Origin: Allostreptomyces psammosilenae
Lineage (GTDB): Bacteria; Actinomycetota; Actinomycetes; Streptomycetales; Streptomycetaceae
DNA length: 64,000 nt
Assembly (NCBI RefSeq): GCF_013407765.1
Contig: NZ_JACBZD010000002.1
Location: forward strand, 196,001-260,000
Reading direction: 5' to 3'
Part shown: in pieces, positions 52,489 to 62,847 of the stretch
How the letters are laid out: every line of letters starts with the position of its first letter
How positions within the stretch are numbered: position 1 is the first letter of the stretch
Program-made: the position numbers and the translations under genes
Notes under the pieces: model-generated
What the model was told of the DNA's origin: nothing
The model's database searches: none
The model's input: the letters and a program-made list of their open reading frames with translations, nothing else

Positions 52489-53084
52489 GCGCCGCAGGCT
52501 ACCCTCCCGGCTCTCCGGCTATCCCGCGAGGGTGCGGCGCACGGCGTGGCAGATCCTGGCCAGACCCCCGACCGGCCGTCCGCGAACGACCGGCGACGCC
52601 TTCCCGGCCGCGCGCCGCCGTCGCCTGCCTCCGCCGTCGCCTACCTCTGCGGACGTCGCCCACGCCCCGCCGACGACGACCCCTGCCCCGTGCGACGGCA
52701 CCGGGGCATCACCGGAACGTCATCGGGCGGTCCCGGACGGCGATCTCGGGGCGATCGCGACGCGTTCCCTCGGACCGGTCGGCGGGGCACGGGCACACGG
52801 CGGCCCGCGATTGAGAGAGAATCGATTCGGGAAGTGGCTTCCGAGTGGCCGCGCGGCCCCGCCGCCCCCTCTTCCGACCCTAGGGGAGGAGGGCGGGAGC
52901 GGACCGCCGATCTCGGGCCCCCCGGTGCGCCTGCGCGCGAGAACTCGCGACCACGCAGCCGCGCCCGGGTGCCGGGCCCGACGTCCGGAAGCCGCTCGAA
53001 GGAGCATTGAAGGGGAGCTGCGCACCGCCGCAGCCCCTCGTCCGGGCTGATGTGTACGCCGCGCGGCGGCGGACCGAAGGAGCG
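52489..53084. other. 596-bp gap before DUF3027 gene
   Basis: No gene is convincing here. In other streptomycetes I recall an MFS transporter gene at this point of the block; it is not present, and I see no remnant. The stretch likely holds the divergent promoters of the lipoprotein gene and of DUF3027. Confidence 0.5.
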
Positions 53085-54188
53085 ATGGTTGCAGTGAGCG
53101 CTGCGATGCGAAGCCGTATGCCTGACCGCCTCTGTTCCGAGGCGGTCGACCTGGCGCGTAGCGCAGCCGTGGAACTCGCCGGCGAGGACGCCGTCGGCGA
53201 GCACCTGGGCGCCGAGGCCGACGGGGACCGCGTCGTCACCCACTCCTTCGGCTGCCTGATGCCCGCCTACCGGGGCTGGCGCTGGGCCGTGACGGTGGCC
53301 CGGGCCTCCCGCAGCCGCCGGGTGACCGTCGACGAGTCCGTGCTGCTGCCGGACAGCGACGCCGTTCTGGCGCCCGAGTGGCTGCCCTGGAGCGACCGGC
53401 TGCGCCCCGGCGACCTCGGCCCCGGCGACCTGCTGCCCACCGGCGAGGACGACCCGCGCCTGGAGCCCGGATGGGCCGGGACGGACTTCGCCGGCGACGA
53501 GGCGCTGGTGGACGAGCCCGAGGTGGCGGCGCTGGACGAGTCCCCGTCGGCCGAGGCCGTCGAGGAGGTCACCGAGGCGATCCACGAGGCGCGGGCGGCG
53601 CGGGAGCGTGCCGAGTCGGCGGACGGTGAGGCCGCCCGGGCGGCCACCGACCGTGGCGCGATCGCCTCCGTGGCGCGCGAGTTGGGGCTCACCCGGGCCC
53701 GGGTGCTCTCCCGGCACGGCCTGCTGGAGGCGGCGGACCGCTGGGGCGAGGAGTTCGGCCCGGACACCCCGATGGCGCAGGCCGCCCCGGACCAGTGCGC
53801 CACCTGCGGCTTCCTGATGCCGCTGAGCGGGCCGCTGCGGCAGGCGTTCGGCGTGTGCGCGAACGCCTACTCGCCGGCGGACGGCCGGGTGGTGGCCCTG
53901 ACCTACGGCTGCGGCGCGCACTCCGAGGCGGCCGTGATGCCGGCGCCGCCGCACCCGGCGACGCCGGTCCTGGACGAGACCCGCACCGACCCGTTCGACC
54001 TGCGTCCGGAGCGGCCGGCGGAGGAGCCGGCCGGGGCCGGGGCCGCGCAGCCGGAGGGCGCGGAGCCGGAAGGTGCGCAGGCGGAGGCCGGGGAGCACGA
54101 GGCGGTGCGGGAGGGCGGCGCCGCGGCCGAGCGCGCCGGAGCCGCCCCGGAGGACGACATGGCCGCGGCGGCCCTCGGCCACGCCTGA
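53085..54188 (+). CDS. DUF3027 family protein
   Basis: 367 residues. The conserved core (about 25-215) has GWRWAVTVARASRSRRVTVD, LLPDSDAVLAPEWLPWSDRL and PGDLGPGDLLPT, the DUF3027 pattern; a C-x2-C...C pattern follows (QCATCGFLMPLSG, FGVCANAYSP, YGCGAHSE), probably zinc-binding. The C-terminal ~70 residues are Glu/Ala/Pro-rich and look disordered. The role is unknown; it is a core gene of the conserved actinobacterial block. AAGGAG lies 5 bases before ATG 53085. Confidence 0.88.
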   Translation: MVAVSAAMRSRMPDRLCSEAVDLARSAAVELAGEDAVGEHLGAEADGDRVVTHSFGCLMPAYRGWRWAVTVARASRSRRVTVDESVLLPDSDAVLAPEWLPWSDRLRPGDLGPGDLLPTGEDDPRLEPGWAGTDFAGDEALVDEPEVAALDESPSAEAVEEVTEAIHEARAARERAESADGEAARAATDRGAIASVARELGLTRARVLSRHGLLEAADRWGEEFGPDTPMAQAAPDQCATCGFLMPLSGPLRQAFGVCANAYSPADGRVVALTYGCGAHSEAAVMPAPPHPATPVLDETRTDPFDLRPERPAEEPAGAGAAQPEGAEPEGAQAEAGEHEAVREGGAAAERAGAAPEDDMAAAALGHA

Positions 54189-54607
54189 CCCGCCCCAGGC
54201 CCGGCGCGTCCACGTTGACTCACCCGTTAGCCCGCTCGCCCGTGTGGCGCCGTCGCCCGCGCGATGGCGCCACACGGTGTTCGATGGCGCGGCGCGATCA
54301 CGTGGGGCGCGACCATGTGGGGCGCTGCCGCTGACCGCCGGAGCGCGGCAGGTGGTCGCCGAGGGGCCGGAGGAATCGAGCCGCCGCGTCCCCGGCGGCC
54401 ACATCCGCTTCCGGTTCGCCGCTGCCGACCGGCCCGAATCGGCCACCGCCCGGTTCCCGGCCCCGCGCCCCCCAGGGGGCGGCACGAACCCCTCGACGAT
54501 CTGCCGCGGCCCGCCGCGCCTCCCCCCAGGGGCGGCAGGTTCCGCGGGCCCTGTCACGGGCAGGGCGACCATGCGTGTTGCGGGCCTCGGGCGGCTCGGT
54601 TTTCGCC

Positions 54608-54698
54608 ATGCACGCACTTGCACCCCCGGTGTCTGCGATGCACGCACTTGCACCCCCCGTGTCTGCGGTGCACGCACTTGCACCCCCCCGTGTCTGCG
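54608..54698 (+). repeat. Three about 30-bp tandem repeats next to element copy 3
   Basis: Units 54608-54637, 54638-54667 and 54668-54698 share GCACGCACTTGCACCCCC and GTGTCTGCG; a partial unit follows. They lie in the 869-bp gap between DUF3027 and the sacsin-like gene. Confidence 0.88.
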
Positions 54699-54716
54699 GT
54701 GCAAGCGCCCGATCTC

Positions 54717-54822
54717 TGTCATGGGCACGCCTGAAGTTATCCACAGATCGTTCGAGGGGGCTGCGCTGTGTGTCCGCCCCCTGGGATCCTGAACCCGGGG
54801 GCCCGCTTTCCCCCATGGGGGC
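54717..54822 (-). repeat. TTATCCACA-containing element, copy 3 (reverse)
   Basis: Read on the minus strand it starts CCCATGGGGG and GGGCCCCC, has TTCAGGATCCCA, and TGTGGATAACT (plus-strand TTATCCACA at 54737-54745), and ends CATGACA, as copies 1 and 2 at 44431 and 44721. Read in its own direction, it is followed by the tandem repeats, as in the first locus. The rest of the gap (54189-54607, 54823-55057) holds no gene that I can support. Confidence 0.82.
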
Positions 54823-55057
54823 GGTGTGGGCAAGCGATAGTCATGTACACACCATGAGGCGCGCGAGGGAGCCACCCGCCCCACCCTCCCCGCCCTGTTC
54901 GCGCCCCTCGCCCCGCTCCTCCACGGATGGCCCACGGCCTGGTGGGAAGGCGCCCGGCAAGGTCGTCGGACGGCGTTCGCCCGCATCGGACACAATGCCT
55001 TCCGCCGGCACCACACCGGCCCGGCACAGCACCCGGCAGACGCCAAGAGGAGCCAGG

Positions 55058-58000
55058 ATGGGCAAGGAACTCAACGTCGGCGCGCCCGGCCCGGTCGGTG
55101 CCACCGACCCGCTCGGCACCGGCGAGCTGCGCCGCCGGGTCCTGGACGCCTGGACCGCCTCCGCCGCCCGCTTCCGCGAGGACGCCAACGCCGAGGAGGA
55201 CCTCGTCCTCGGCGGCTACCGGGACCGGGTCGTGGTCGAACTGGCGCAGAACGCCGCCGACGCCGCCGCCCGGCGCCACCCCGGCGCGATGGACGGACGG
55301 CTCCGGCTCACCCTCCGGGACGGCTGCCTCGCCGCCGCCAACACCGGCAGCGCCCTGGACGCCGCGGGCGTCGAATCGCTCTCCACCCTGCGTGCCTCCG
55401 CCAAGCGCCCCGGATCCGCGCCCGCCCCCGCCGGCCCCGGCCCGTTCGACGACCAGCAGCCCGCGGGGCGCTTCGGCGTCGGCTTCGCCGCCGTCCTCGC
55501 GGTGAGCGACGAGCCGGCCGTGCTCAGCCGCACCGGCGGCGTGCGCTGGTCGCGGGCCGAGGCCACCGGACTCGCCGAGGCCGCCGCCGAGGCCAACCCC
55601 GACCTCGCCGACGAGATCCGGCGCCGCGACGGCGCCGTGCCCGTGCTGCGGCTGCCGCTGCCCGCCGAGGGCATGCCCCCGTCCGGCTACGACACCGTCG
55701 TCGTGCTGCCGCTGCGGGACGGCGCCGCCGAGGACCTGGTCCGCCGGCTGCTCGCCGAGATCGACGACGCGCTGCTGCTCGCGCTGCCGCAGCTCGCCGA
55801 GATCGTCGTGGAGGTCGACGGGGACAGCCGCGTGCTGCGCCGCACCGGCTGGACCACCGGGCGGCCCGCCGTCCTCGGCGCGGACGGCGAGGCGGAGGCG
55901 CCCGCCCTGCACACCGTCACCATCGAGGACACCGCCCGGGAACCCGCTCCCGGACGGGACGCCGGCGCCACCACGACGGCCGGCGGCGGCGTGGAGCAGC
56001 GCTGGCAGATCCTGCGCGCCTCCGGCGACATCCCCGCCGAGCTGGCCGCCCACCTGCCCGTGGAGGACCGGCTGCGCCGCCGCTGGTCCCTGACCTGGGC
56101 GGTCCCGGTGGACGCCGACGGGGCGCCGCTCCCTCCGCGCACCGCCCGCGTGGTGCACGCCCCCACCCCCAGCGACGAGCCGCTGGACGTCCCCGCCCTG
56201 CTGGTGGCCGACTTCCCGCTCGACCCCACCCGCCGGCACATCGCCCCCGGGCCGCTCACCGACCTGATGGTCGAACGGGCCGCGGCGGCCTACGCCGACC
56301 TGATCCGGGCCCGCGGCCCGCGCGCCGACTCCCTCGCCCTGGTGCCGACGCCGTTCGGCCGCGGCGAGCTGGAGATGCGGCTGCGCGGCGCGGTGCTGCG
56401 GCTGCTGCCCGCCGTTCCCTTCCTGCCTCCGGCCCGGCCCACCGAACACCCGGAGCCGGTCGACCACCCGGAGCGGGCCCGGTACGACGCCGGTGGCGAC
56501 GGCGCCACGGCCACCGACGCGGCCGACCCGGTGGAGGGCTTCGACCGGCCGGCCGGCGGCGCGGACGTCCCCGACGCGCTGCGCCCGGCGGAGGCCGTGG
56601 TGCTGGAGGGCGCCGACGCCCGACTGGTGGGCGTGCTGGCCGGCGTGCTGCCCGGGTTGCTGCCGGCCGGCCTGACGCACGCCGAGGCGCTGCGCACGCT
56701 GGGCGTGCGGCGCACCGGCCCCGCCGAGGTGGTGGACGGGCTGGCCGGACTGCGCCGCCCCCCGGCCTGGTGGCACCGGCTGTACTCGGCGCTCACCGGC
56801 GTCGACCCGGAGGCGCTCGGCGCCCTGCCGGTGCCGCTGGCCGACGGCCGCACCGCCTTCGGCCCGCGCCGGGTGCTGCTGCCGGTCGGCCCCGCCGACC
56901 CCTTCGCCACCGGCGGCGACGCCGCGGACGCGGCCGCCGAGGCCGCCGCCCTGGCCCGGCTCGGGCTGCGGGTCGCGCACCCGGCCGCGGCGCACCCGCT
57001 GCTGGAGAAGCTCGGTGCCGTGCCGGCCACGCCGCGCGCGGTGCTCCAGGGGCCGGAGCTGCGCGCGGCCGTGGCCCGCTCGGTGGACGACTACGACGAC
57101 CAGTGGGACTACCCGGACGCCGACGGCGAAGGGGGCGAAGCGGGGGCCGCCCCGGCCGCCGTCTCCCTGGCCGACCTGGTGCTCCGCCTGGTCCGCGACG
57201 CCGACCTGCAGCCCGGTGACCTCCCGCACCTGGCCGCGCTGGCGCTGCCCGACGAGGAGGGCGAGCCGACGCCGGCCGGGGAACTGCTGCTGCCCGGCAG
57301 CGAACTGGCCGATCTGGTGCGCCCGGGCTCGATCGGGCTGCTCGACGAGGAGTACGCGCGGCGCTGGCCCGCCGAGGTGCTGGCCGCCACCGGCGTCGTC
57401 GACCGGTTCCGGCTGCTGCGCGCCTCGGAGGTGCTGCTCGACCCGGACGACCCGGACGCCTTCTCGCCGGCCGTGCTCGACCCCGCCGCCCCGGACATCG
57501 ACGGCGTCGTGCCCGACGGCATCGAGGAGTGGAGCGAGGACGTGCTGCGGCTGCTCCCGGACGGCGACGGGATACCGCCGGTCGCCGCCGAACTGACCGC
57601 CGTCCGCGACCTCGACCTGATCGACGACGACGCCTGGCCGCGGGCGCTGCGCCTGCTCTCCCGGCCGCCGCTGCGCGCCGCCGTGGTGGACCCGGTGCGG
57701 GTGCGGCTGCCCGACGGCGGCAGCGCCACCGTCCCGTCGTACACGGCGTGGTGGCTGCGCGAGCACCCGGTGCTGGACGGCCGGCGGCCGGGCCGGGTGC
57801 GGTCCGCCGACGGCGACCCGCTGCTGCGCGGGCTGTACCCGGAGGTGCGCACCGACCTCGACGACGCGTTCCTGCGCGCGCTGGGGGTGCGCACCACCGT
57901 GGCCGCCCTGCTGGCGGAGCCGGACGGGGTCGCCGAGCTGCTCGACCGGATGGGCGACCCGGCGCTGCGGCTGACCCGCGACCAGCTCCGCGACCTGTAC

Positions 58001-58615
58001 ACCGCGCTGGGTCGGCACGCGGCGACGGCCGACCCGGAGGACCTGCCGGCCGACCCGCCGGAGCGGCTGTGGGCGGTGGTCGGGGACCGGCTGGAGCTGG
58101 TGGATCCGCTGGACGCCGTGGTGGTGGACGCCCCGGACCTGCTGCCGTTCTTCCCGGGCGTGCCGCTGCTGCCGGTGCGGCCGGCGCAGGCGGAGCCGTT
58201 CGCCCACCGCCTGCTGGAGGTGGACCTGGCGAGCGAGATCGTGCCGGGCCGGGTGGTCAGCGAGGGCGTCCCGCACGAGGTGCCCGAGGCGGTGCGCCGG
58301 CTGCTGCCGGGCGCCCCGGACAGCTACGAGGAGCACGACGAGCTGTGGGTGGTGGGCCCCGCCGAGGGCGCGACCTCCGGGCGGCCGGGCGGCACGGGTT
58401 CCGACGCGGCCTCCGGCGCGGGTGACGCCGAGGAGCGCGAGGTGGAGGTGGACTGGCGCTGGGACGGCGAGCGGCTGCACGCCGCGACGCTGGACGGGGT
58501 GGCGGCCGGCCTCGCCTGGGCGGCGGGGGAGTGGCCGCGGCGTTTCGAGGTGGCCATTCTGCTGGCCGAGCCAGACCGCGCCGAGCAGCTCGCCGGCGAC
58601 CGCGACTTCGACTGA
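55058..58615 (+). CDS. Sacsin N-terminal-like GHKL ATPase
   Basis: 1185 residues. The N-terminal GHKL fold is clear: N-box VVVELAQNAADAAARRH (about residues 60-75) with Asn and Asp, G1-type ANTGSALDAAGVESLSTLRA, and GRFGVGFAAVLAVSDEPAVL. This matches the 'sacsin N-terminal ATP-binding-like' actinobacterial family, earlier named Hsp90-like. The long C-terminal part has no recognised enzyme motif and is rich in Asp/Pro/Leu. It is probably an ATP-dependent chaperone or scaffold; substrate unknown. ATG 55058 (MGKELNV) has AAGAGGAG upstream. Last gene of the conserved block. Confidence 0.85.
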   Translation: MGKELNVGAPGPVGATDPLGTGELRRRVLDAWTASAARFREDANAEEDLVLGGYRDRVVVELAQNAADAAARRHPGAMDGRLRLTLRDGCLAAANTGSALDAAGVESLSTLRASAKRPGSAPAPAGPGPFDDQQPAGRFGVGFAAVLAVSDEPAVLSRTGGVRWSRAEATGLAEAAAEANPDLADEIRRRDGAVPVLRLPLPAEGMPPSGYDTVVVLPLRDGAAEDLVRRLLAEIDDALLLALPQLAEIVVEVDGDSRVLRRTGWTTGRPAVLGADGEAEAPALHTVTIEDTAREPAPGRDAGATTTAGGGVEQRWQILRASGDIPAELAAHLPVEDRLRRRWSLTWAVPVDADGAPLPPRTARVVHAPTPSDEPLDVPALLVADFPLDPTRRHIAPGPLTDLMVERAAAAYADLIRARGPRADSLALVPTPFGRGELEMRLRGAVLRLLPAVPFLPPARPTEHPEPVDHPERARYDAGGDGATATDAADPVEGFDRPAGGADVPDALRPAEAVVLEGADARLVGVLAGVLPGLLPAGLTHAEALRTLGVRRTGPAEVVDGLAGLRRPPAWWHRLYSALTGVDPEALGALPVPLADGRTAFGPRRVLLPVGPADPFATGGDAADAAAEAAALARLGLRVAHPAAAHPLLEKLGAVPATPRAVLQGPELRAAVARSVDDYDDQWDYPDADGEGGEAGAAPAAVSLADLVLRLVRDADLQPGDLPHLAALALPDEEGEPTPAGELLLPGSELADLVRPGSIGLLDEEYARRWPAEVLAATGVVDRFRLLRASEVLLDPDDPDAFSPAVLDPAAPDIDGVVPDGIEEWSEDVLRLLPDGDGIPPVAAELTAVRDLDLIDDDAWPRALRLLSRPPLRAAVVDPVRVRLPDGGSATVPSYTAWWLREHPVLDGRRPGRVRSADGDPLLRGLYPEVRTDLDDAFLRALGVRTTVAALLAEPDGVAELLDRMGDPALRLTRDQLRDLYTALGRHAATADPEDLPADPPERLWAVVGDRLELVDPLDAVVVDAPDLLPFFPGVPLLPVRPAQAEPFAHRLLEVDLASEIVPGRVVSEGVPHEVPEAVRRLLPGAPDSYEEHDELWVVGPAEGATSGRPGGTGSDAASGAGDAEEREVEVDWRWDGERLHAATLDGVAAGLAWAAGEWPRRFEVAILLAEPDRAEQLAGDRDFD

Positions 58616-58935
58616 GGGCGGCGGTGGCCGGTCGGCGGAGGGCTGACCGGCCGTCCGGGACCGCTTGACGACGCGTGGGACGCCGGGGACGGGTGTGTCG
58701 TCCCCGGTTCCCGCAGGAACGTTACGTTTTGGAGTCGCAACCGCCCATCCCGGGGCGGAGCGGCCAAACAAGCCTGTCGTTTCCGGTCACCTTCGGTCAG
58801 GCACCGTTCCGCCCGCGCACTTCCCCTGCTACAAAGTTGAACACGGCTCGGGTCGCGTCCGGGTCGGTCAGCACGCGCACGGCGGCGTCGGCCACCCGGC
58901 CGGCACCCGTACGCCTCTACCGCAGGGGGGAACGA

Positions 58936-59010
58936 ATGCGCAACGGTGATCTACGCGCGGAGAACCCGTCCGTCGTACCCGAGGTCGCGGCACCCCGCGC
59001 CCCCCGCTGA
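58936..59010 (+). CDS. Possible 24-residue small protein or leader peptide
   Basis: ATG with a very strong purine-rich site GCAGGGGGGAACGA upstream; the peptide reads MRNGDLRAENPSVV then PEVAAPRAPR and a TGA stop. The operator-like 14-mer TCTACGCGCGGAGA is inside its coding region. It may be a leader or a chance reading frame. Confidence 0.3.
   Translation: MRNGDLRAENPSVVPEVAAPRAPR
58950..58963. promoter_or_regulatory. Operator-like 14-mer TCTACGCGCGGAGA, site 1
   Basis: One base from the perfect palindrome TCTACGCGCGTAGA. The same 14-mer is at 60697-60710 upstream of the NCS2 permease. Confidence 0.5.
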
Positions 59011-59997
<987 letters not shown>

Positions 59998-60078
59998 CCC
60001 GTCGGGCGTCGCCCGGCGGTGGAACAACACCCGGGGGAGCGGAGCGGTGCCCGGCCGCTCCCCGGGGACGGCGTGACA

Positions 60079-60109
60079 GGGGCCCGGCCGGCTTGCCCGG
60101 CCGGGCCCC
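60079..60109 (+). terminator. 13-bp hairpin after the trypsin gene
   Basis: Arms 60079-60091 and 60097-60109 are fully complementary, 5-base loop; it also serves the convergent DUF2530 gene ending at 60160. Confidence 0.8.
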
Positions 60110-60159
60110 GGCGCGTTCGAGTGGCGCCCGGCGCCCGGCCCGCGGCGGCGTCCGGTTGG

Positions 60160-60621
60160 TCAGGCGCCCTGGTCGCCGCTGGACTCGGTGCCGGCGGTGC
60201 CGGTACCGCTGCCCGGCTGCCGGCCGGTGCCGGGGGTGCGCTCCGTGGCGGCGCGGCGCTGGTCGTCCCGGCGCTGGTCGTCCCGGCGCTGGGCGTCCCG
60301 GCGGATGGCCTGATCCCGGCGCACGCAGTACCAGGTGCCGAGCAGTCCCAGACCGGCGGCGGCGAGGCAGACCCACACCCAGTCCCCGTTGCCGGCCTCG
60401 GCCATCCGCTCCCGGAAGGGCAGCAGGACGAGGAAGGCGACGAACCACAGCACGGTGGTGGTGGCGACGACCGGCACGGTGTTGATCTCCAGCGGCGGGG
60501 GCACCGGCCTGGGCGGGCCACCCGTCCACCACCGCACGATCGGGTCGGAGTAGCCCGGGTACTCGTGGTGGTCCGGCCCCTCGTCGGGGGCTTCCTCGGC
60601 TCCGCGCCCGTTGCTGGTCAC
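60160..60621 (-). CDS. DUF2530 membrane protein
   Basis: 153 residues with two hydrophobic segments (VVATTTVLWFVAFLVLLPFR, WVWVCLAAAGLGLLGTWYCV) and the family motif PPPLEINTVPVVA before the first. The C-terminal part has three copies of RRDDQ-type repeats (DNA 60252-60302). Role unknown; next to an NCS2 purine permease, as in other streptomycetes. Confidence 0.85.
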   Translation of the reverse strand: MTSNGRGAEEAPDEGPDHHEYPGYSDPIVRWWTGGPPRPVPPPLEINTVPVVATTTVLWFVAFLVLLPFRERMAEAGNGDWVWVCLAAAGLGLLGTWYCVRRDQAIRRDAQRRDDQRRDDQRRAATERTPGTGRQPGSGTGTAGTESSGDQGA

Positions 60622-60696
60622 CAGCCCAGGTTACCCGGGCCGGCGGCGCGGGCGGGGGTGAGACAAACGGTTGGCGGAAGTCGTCGAGATCACACA

Positions 60697-60710
60697 TCTA
60701 CGCGCGGAGA
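60697..60710. promoter_or_regulatory. Operator-like 14-mer TCTACGCGCGGAGA, site 2
   Basis: Same 14-mer as at 58950; it lies 156 bp before the permease ATG and 76 bp before the divergent DUF2530 gene, in a larger inverted repeat CATCT...AGATG. It may bind a regulator of both. Confidence 0.55.
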
Positions 60711-60865
60711 TGGATCTGCGTCCGGCCATCTGCTCATACTGGCTGAGCCGCGCGCGTGCGTCGGCCCTGTGAACAGCCGGCGTGTCGCCTTGACGGGGGT
60801 GGCGTCGACAGCCCGGCCGCACCGCCTCCCGGGGGCCTGGCTCCCGGCCGACCAGGAATCCGTGA

Positions 60866-62338
60866 ATGCCCTCGCCAACCACCACCGTGCCCGGCGCCGC
60901 CGCCGCCACCGCGCCCGCCCCGGCCAGCCCTCCGCGCAACGCGGTTGATCGTTTCTTCAAGATCACCGAGCGGGGCTCCACGGTGTCCCGGGAACTCCGC
61001 GGCGGACTCGCCACCTTCTTCACGATGGCCTACATCATCGTGCTGAACCCGATCATCCTGTCCAGCGGCGTCGACAAGTACGGCAACCAGCTCGACAACG
61101 CCCAACTGGTCACCGCCACCGCGCTGACCGGCGGCCTCACCACCCTGCTGATGGGGCTGATCGGCAACGTCCCGGTCGCCCTGGCCACCGGCCTGGGCGT
61201 GAACACCGTGGTGGCGCTCCAGCTCGCCCCCCAGATGACCTGGCCGGACGCCATGGGCATGGTCGTGCTGGCCGGCCTGCTGATCATCCTGCTGGTCGCC
61301 ACCGGCCTGCGCGAGCGGGTGATGAACGCCATCCCGGCCGGCCTGCGCAAGGCGATCAGCATCGGCATCGGCCTGTTCATCGCCTTCATCGGCCTGGTGG
61401 ACTCCGGCTTCCTCTCCCGCAACCCGGACGCCGCGGGCACCACCGTGCCGGTGGGCCTGGGGCAGGGCGGTCACCTGACCGGCTGGCCGGTGCTGATCTT
61501 CGCCCTGGGCGCGCTGATCACCCTGGTGCTGCTCACCCGGAAGGCCAAGGGCGCCATCCTGATCAGCATCCTGTCGATGACGGTGCTGGCCATCGTGGTG
61601 AACGCGGTCGCCGACATCGACCCGGCCGAGTGGGGCCTGACCGTGCCCAGCGTGCCCACCCAGGTGGTCGGCGCCCCGGACTTCGGCCTGATCGGCGAGG
61701 TCAGCCTGTTCGGCGGCTTCGAGGAGGTCGGGCTGCTCACCGGCTGCCTGTTCGTCTTCACCCTGGTGCTGTCCTGCTTCTTCGACGCCATGGGCTCGAT
61801 CCTGGCCGTCGGCGAGGAGGCGAAGCTGATGGACGACAAGGGCCGGATGCCCCGGATGGGCCGGATCCTGATGGTGGACGGCCTCGGCGTGGTGTTCGGC
61901 GGCGGGGCCTCCTGCTCGGCCAACGGCGCCTTCGTGGAGTCCACCGCGGGTGTCGGGGAGGGCGCCCGCACCGGCCTGGCCAACATGGTCACCGGTGGCG
62001 CGTTCCTGCTGGCGCTGGTCTTCACCCCGCTGGCCCTGGTGGTGCCCTCGCAGGCGGCCACCCCGGCCCTGGTGGCGGTGGGCTTCCTGCTGATGACCCA
62101 GGTGCGCGGCATCGAGTGGGACGACTTCACCATCGCCATCCCGGCCTTCCTGACCATCGCGATGATGCCGTTCACCTACTCCATCACCAACGGCATCGGG
62201 CTGGGCTTCCTGGTCTACGTGATCCTCAAGGCCGCCACCGGCCAGGCCCGCCGCGTGCCGCCGCTGATGTGGGTGGTCAGCGCCTTCTTCCTGGTCTACT
62301 TCCTGCTCGACCCGATCCAGCAGGCGCTCGGCGTCTGA
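60866..62338 (+). CDS. NCS2-family guanine/hypoxanthine permease (AzgA-like)
   Basis: 490 residues, about 12-14 hydrophobic segments. Signature features: RGGLATFFTMAYIIVLNPII, NVPVALATGLGVNTVVAL, ILAVGEEAKLMDDKGRMPRM and FGGGASCSANGAFVESTAGV, as in the AzgA branch that takes up adenine, guanine and hypoxanthine with protons. In the inner membrane. Divergent from DUF2530. AGGAATC upstream of ATG 60866 is a modest ribosome site. Confidence 0.9.
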   Translation: MPSPTTTVPGAAAATAPAPASPPRNAVDRFFKITERGSTVSRELRGGLATFFTMAYIIVLNPIILSSGVDKYGNQLDNAQLVTATALTGGLTTLLMGLIGNVPVALATGLGVNTVVALQLAPQMTWPDAMGMVVLAGLLIILLVATGLRERVMNAIPAGLRKAISIGIGLFIAFIGLVDSGFLSRNPDAAGTTVPVGLGQGGHLTGWPVLIFALGALITLVLLTRKAKGAILISILSMTVLAIVVNAVADIDPAEWGLTVPSVPTQVVGAPDFGLIGEVSLFGGFEEVGLLTGCLFVFTLVLSCFFDAMGSILAVGEEAKLMDDKGRMPRMGRILMVDGLGVVFGGGASCSANGAFVESTAGVGEGARTGLANMVTGGAFLLALVFTPLALVVPSQAATPALVAVGFLLMTQVRGIEWDDFTIAIPAFLTIAMMPFTYSITNGIGLGFLVYVILKAATGQARRVPPLMWVVSAFFLVYFLLDPIQQALGV

Positions 62339-62368
62339 TCCACCCCCCGGCCCGGTCGGGCCGCGACG

Positions 62369-62407
62369 CCGGTGCCCCGGCTCCCAGTGCGGGAGCCGGG
62401 GCACCGG
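62369..62407. terminator. 17-bp hairpin between permease and chaplin genes
   Basis: Arms 62369-62385 and 62391-62407 are fully complementary with an AGTGC loop; it serves both convergent genes. Confidence 0.88.
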
Positions 62408-62428
62408 TGCGTGGGGCCGCGTGCGGGC

Positions 62429-62704
62429 TCAGTGGCCGCGCGGGCCGCCCTTGTCGACCTCGGTCTCCGAGTTCACGCAGGTGTTGCCGGAGGTCGGGTT
62501 CAGCAGGCCGATGAGGTTGAGGGAGTTGCCGCAGGCGTTCACCGGGATGTGGATCGGCACGGAGATGGCGTTCCCGGAGAGCACACCCGGGGAGCCGATC
62601 GCCGTGGCCTCACCGTCCGATTCGGCGACGGCGGTCCCACCGCCCAGGGCGAGGGCGCTGGCGGTGAGCACGGCGACGACGGCGGCCTTGGTGGTGCGAA
62701 GCAT
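62429..62704 (-). CDS. Short chaplin
   Basis: 91 residues: signal peptide (AAVVAVLTASALALGGGTAV, cleavage near VAES) and one chaplin domain GSPGVLSGNAISVPIHIPVN with Cys58 and Cys76, which form the disulfide. No LPXTG sorting signal, so it is a short, freely diffusing chaplin. It would assemble as an amyloid-like surface film on aerial hyphae and is a developmental protein. GAGGAG is upstream of ATG 62704. The C-terminal extension SETEVDKGGPRGH is an oddity. Confidence 0.93.
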   Translation of the reverse strand: MLRTTKAAVVAVLTASALALGGGTAVAESDGEATAIGSPGVLSGNAISVPIHIPVNACGNSLNLIGLLNPTSGNTCVNSETEVDKGGPRGH

Positions 62705-62757
62705 GGGACTTCACTCCTCGTCAGTGACAACGGACGTGTCGTCACCATGAATGCCCA

Positions 62758-62799
62758 CATCGCCCGCCCAGGTGCGTGGATGCACCCGAACGGGCGATG
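62758..62799 (-). terminator. Nested hairpin after sugar ABC permease
   Basis: Outer arms CATCGCCCG (62758-62766) and CGGGCGATG (62791-62799) surround an inner GGTGC/GCACC hairpin. It lies between the permease stop and the chaplin start on the minus strand. Confidence 0.65.
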
Positions 62800-62847
62800 C
62801 GCGTGCGCGCGGGGCGCGAGCGTGAAACGCGGGGTGGACGCGTGCGG

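Noticed and set aside
44581-54698. CRISPR array
   Set aside because: The repeats at 44581-44643 and 54608-54698 are directly tandem with no unique spacers and no cas genes nearby.
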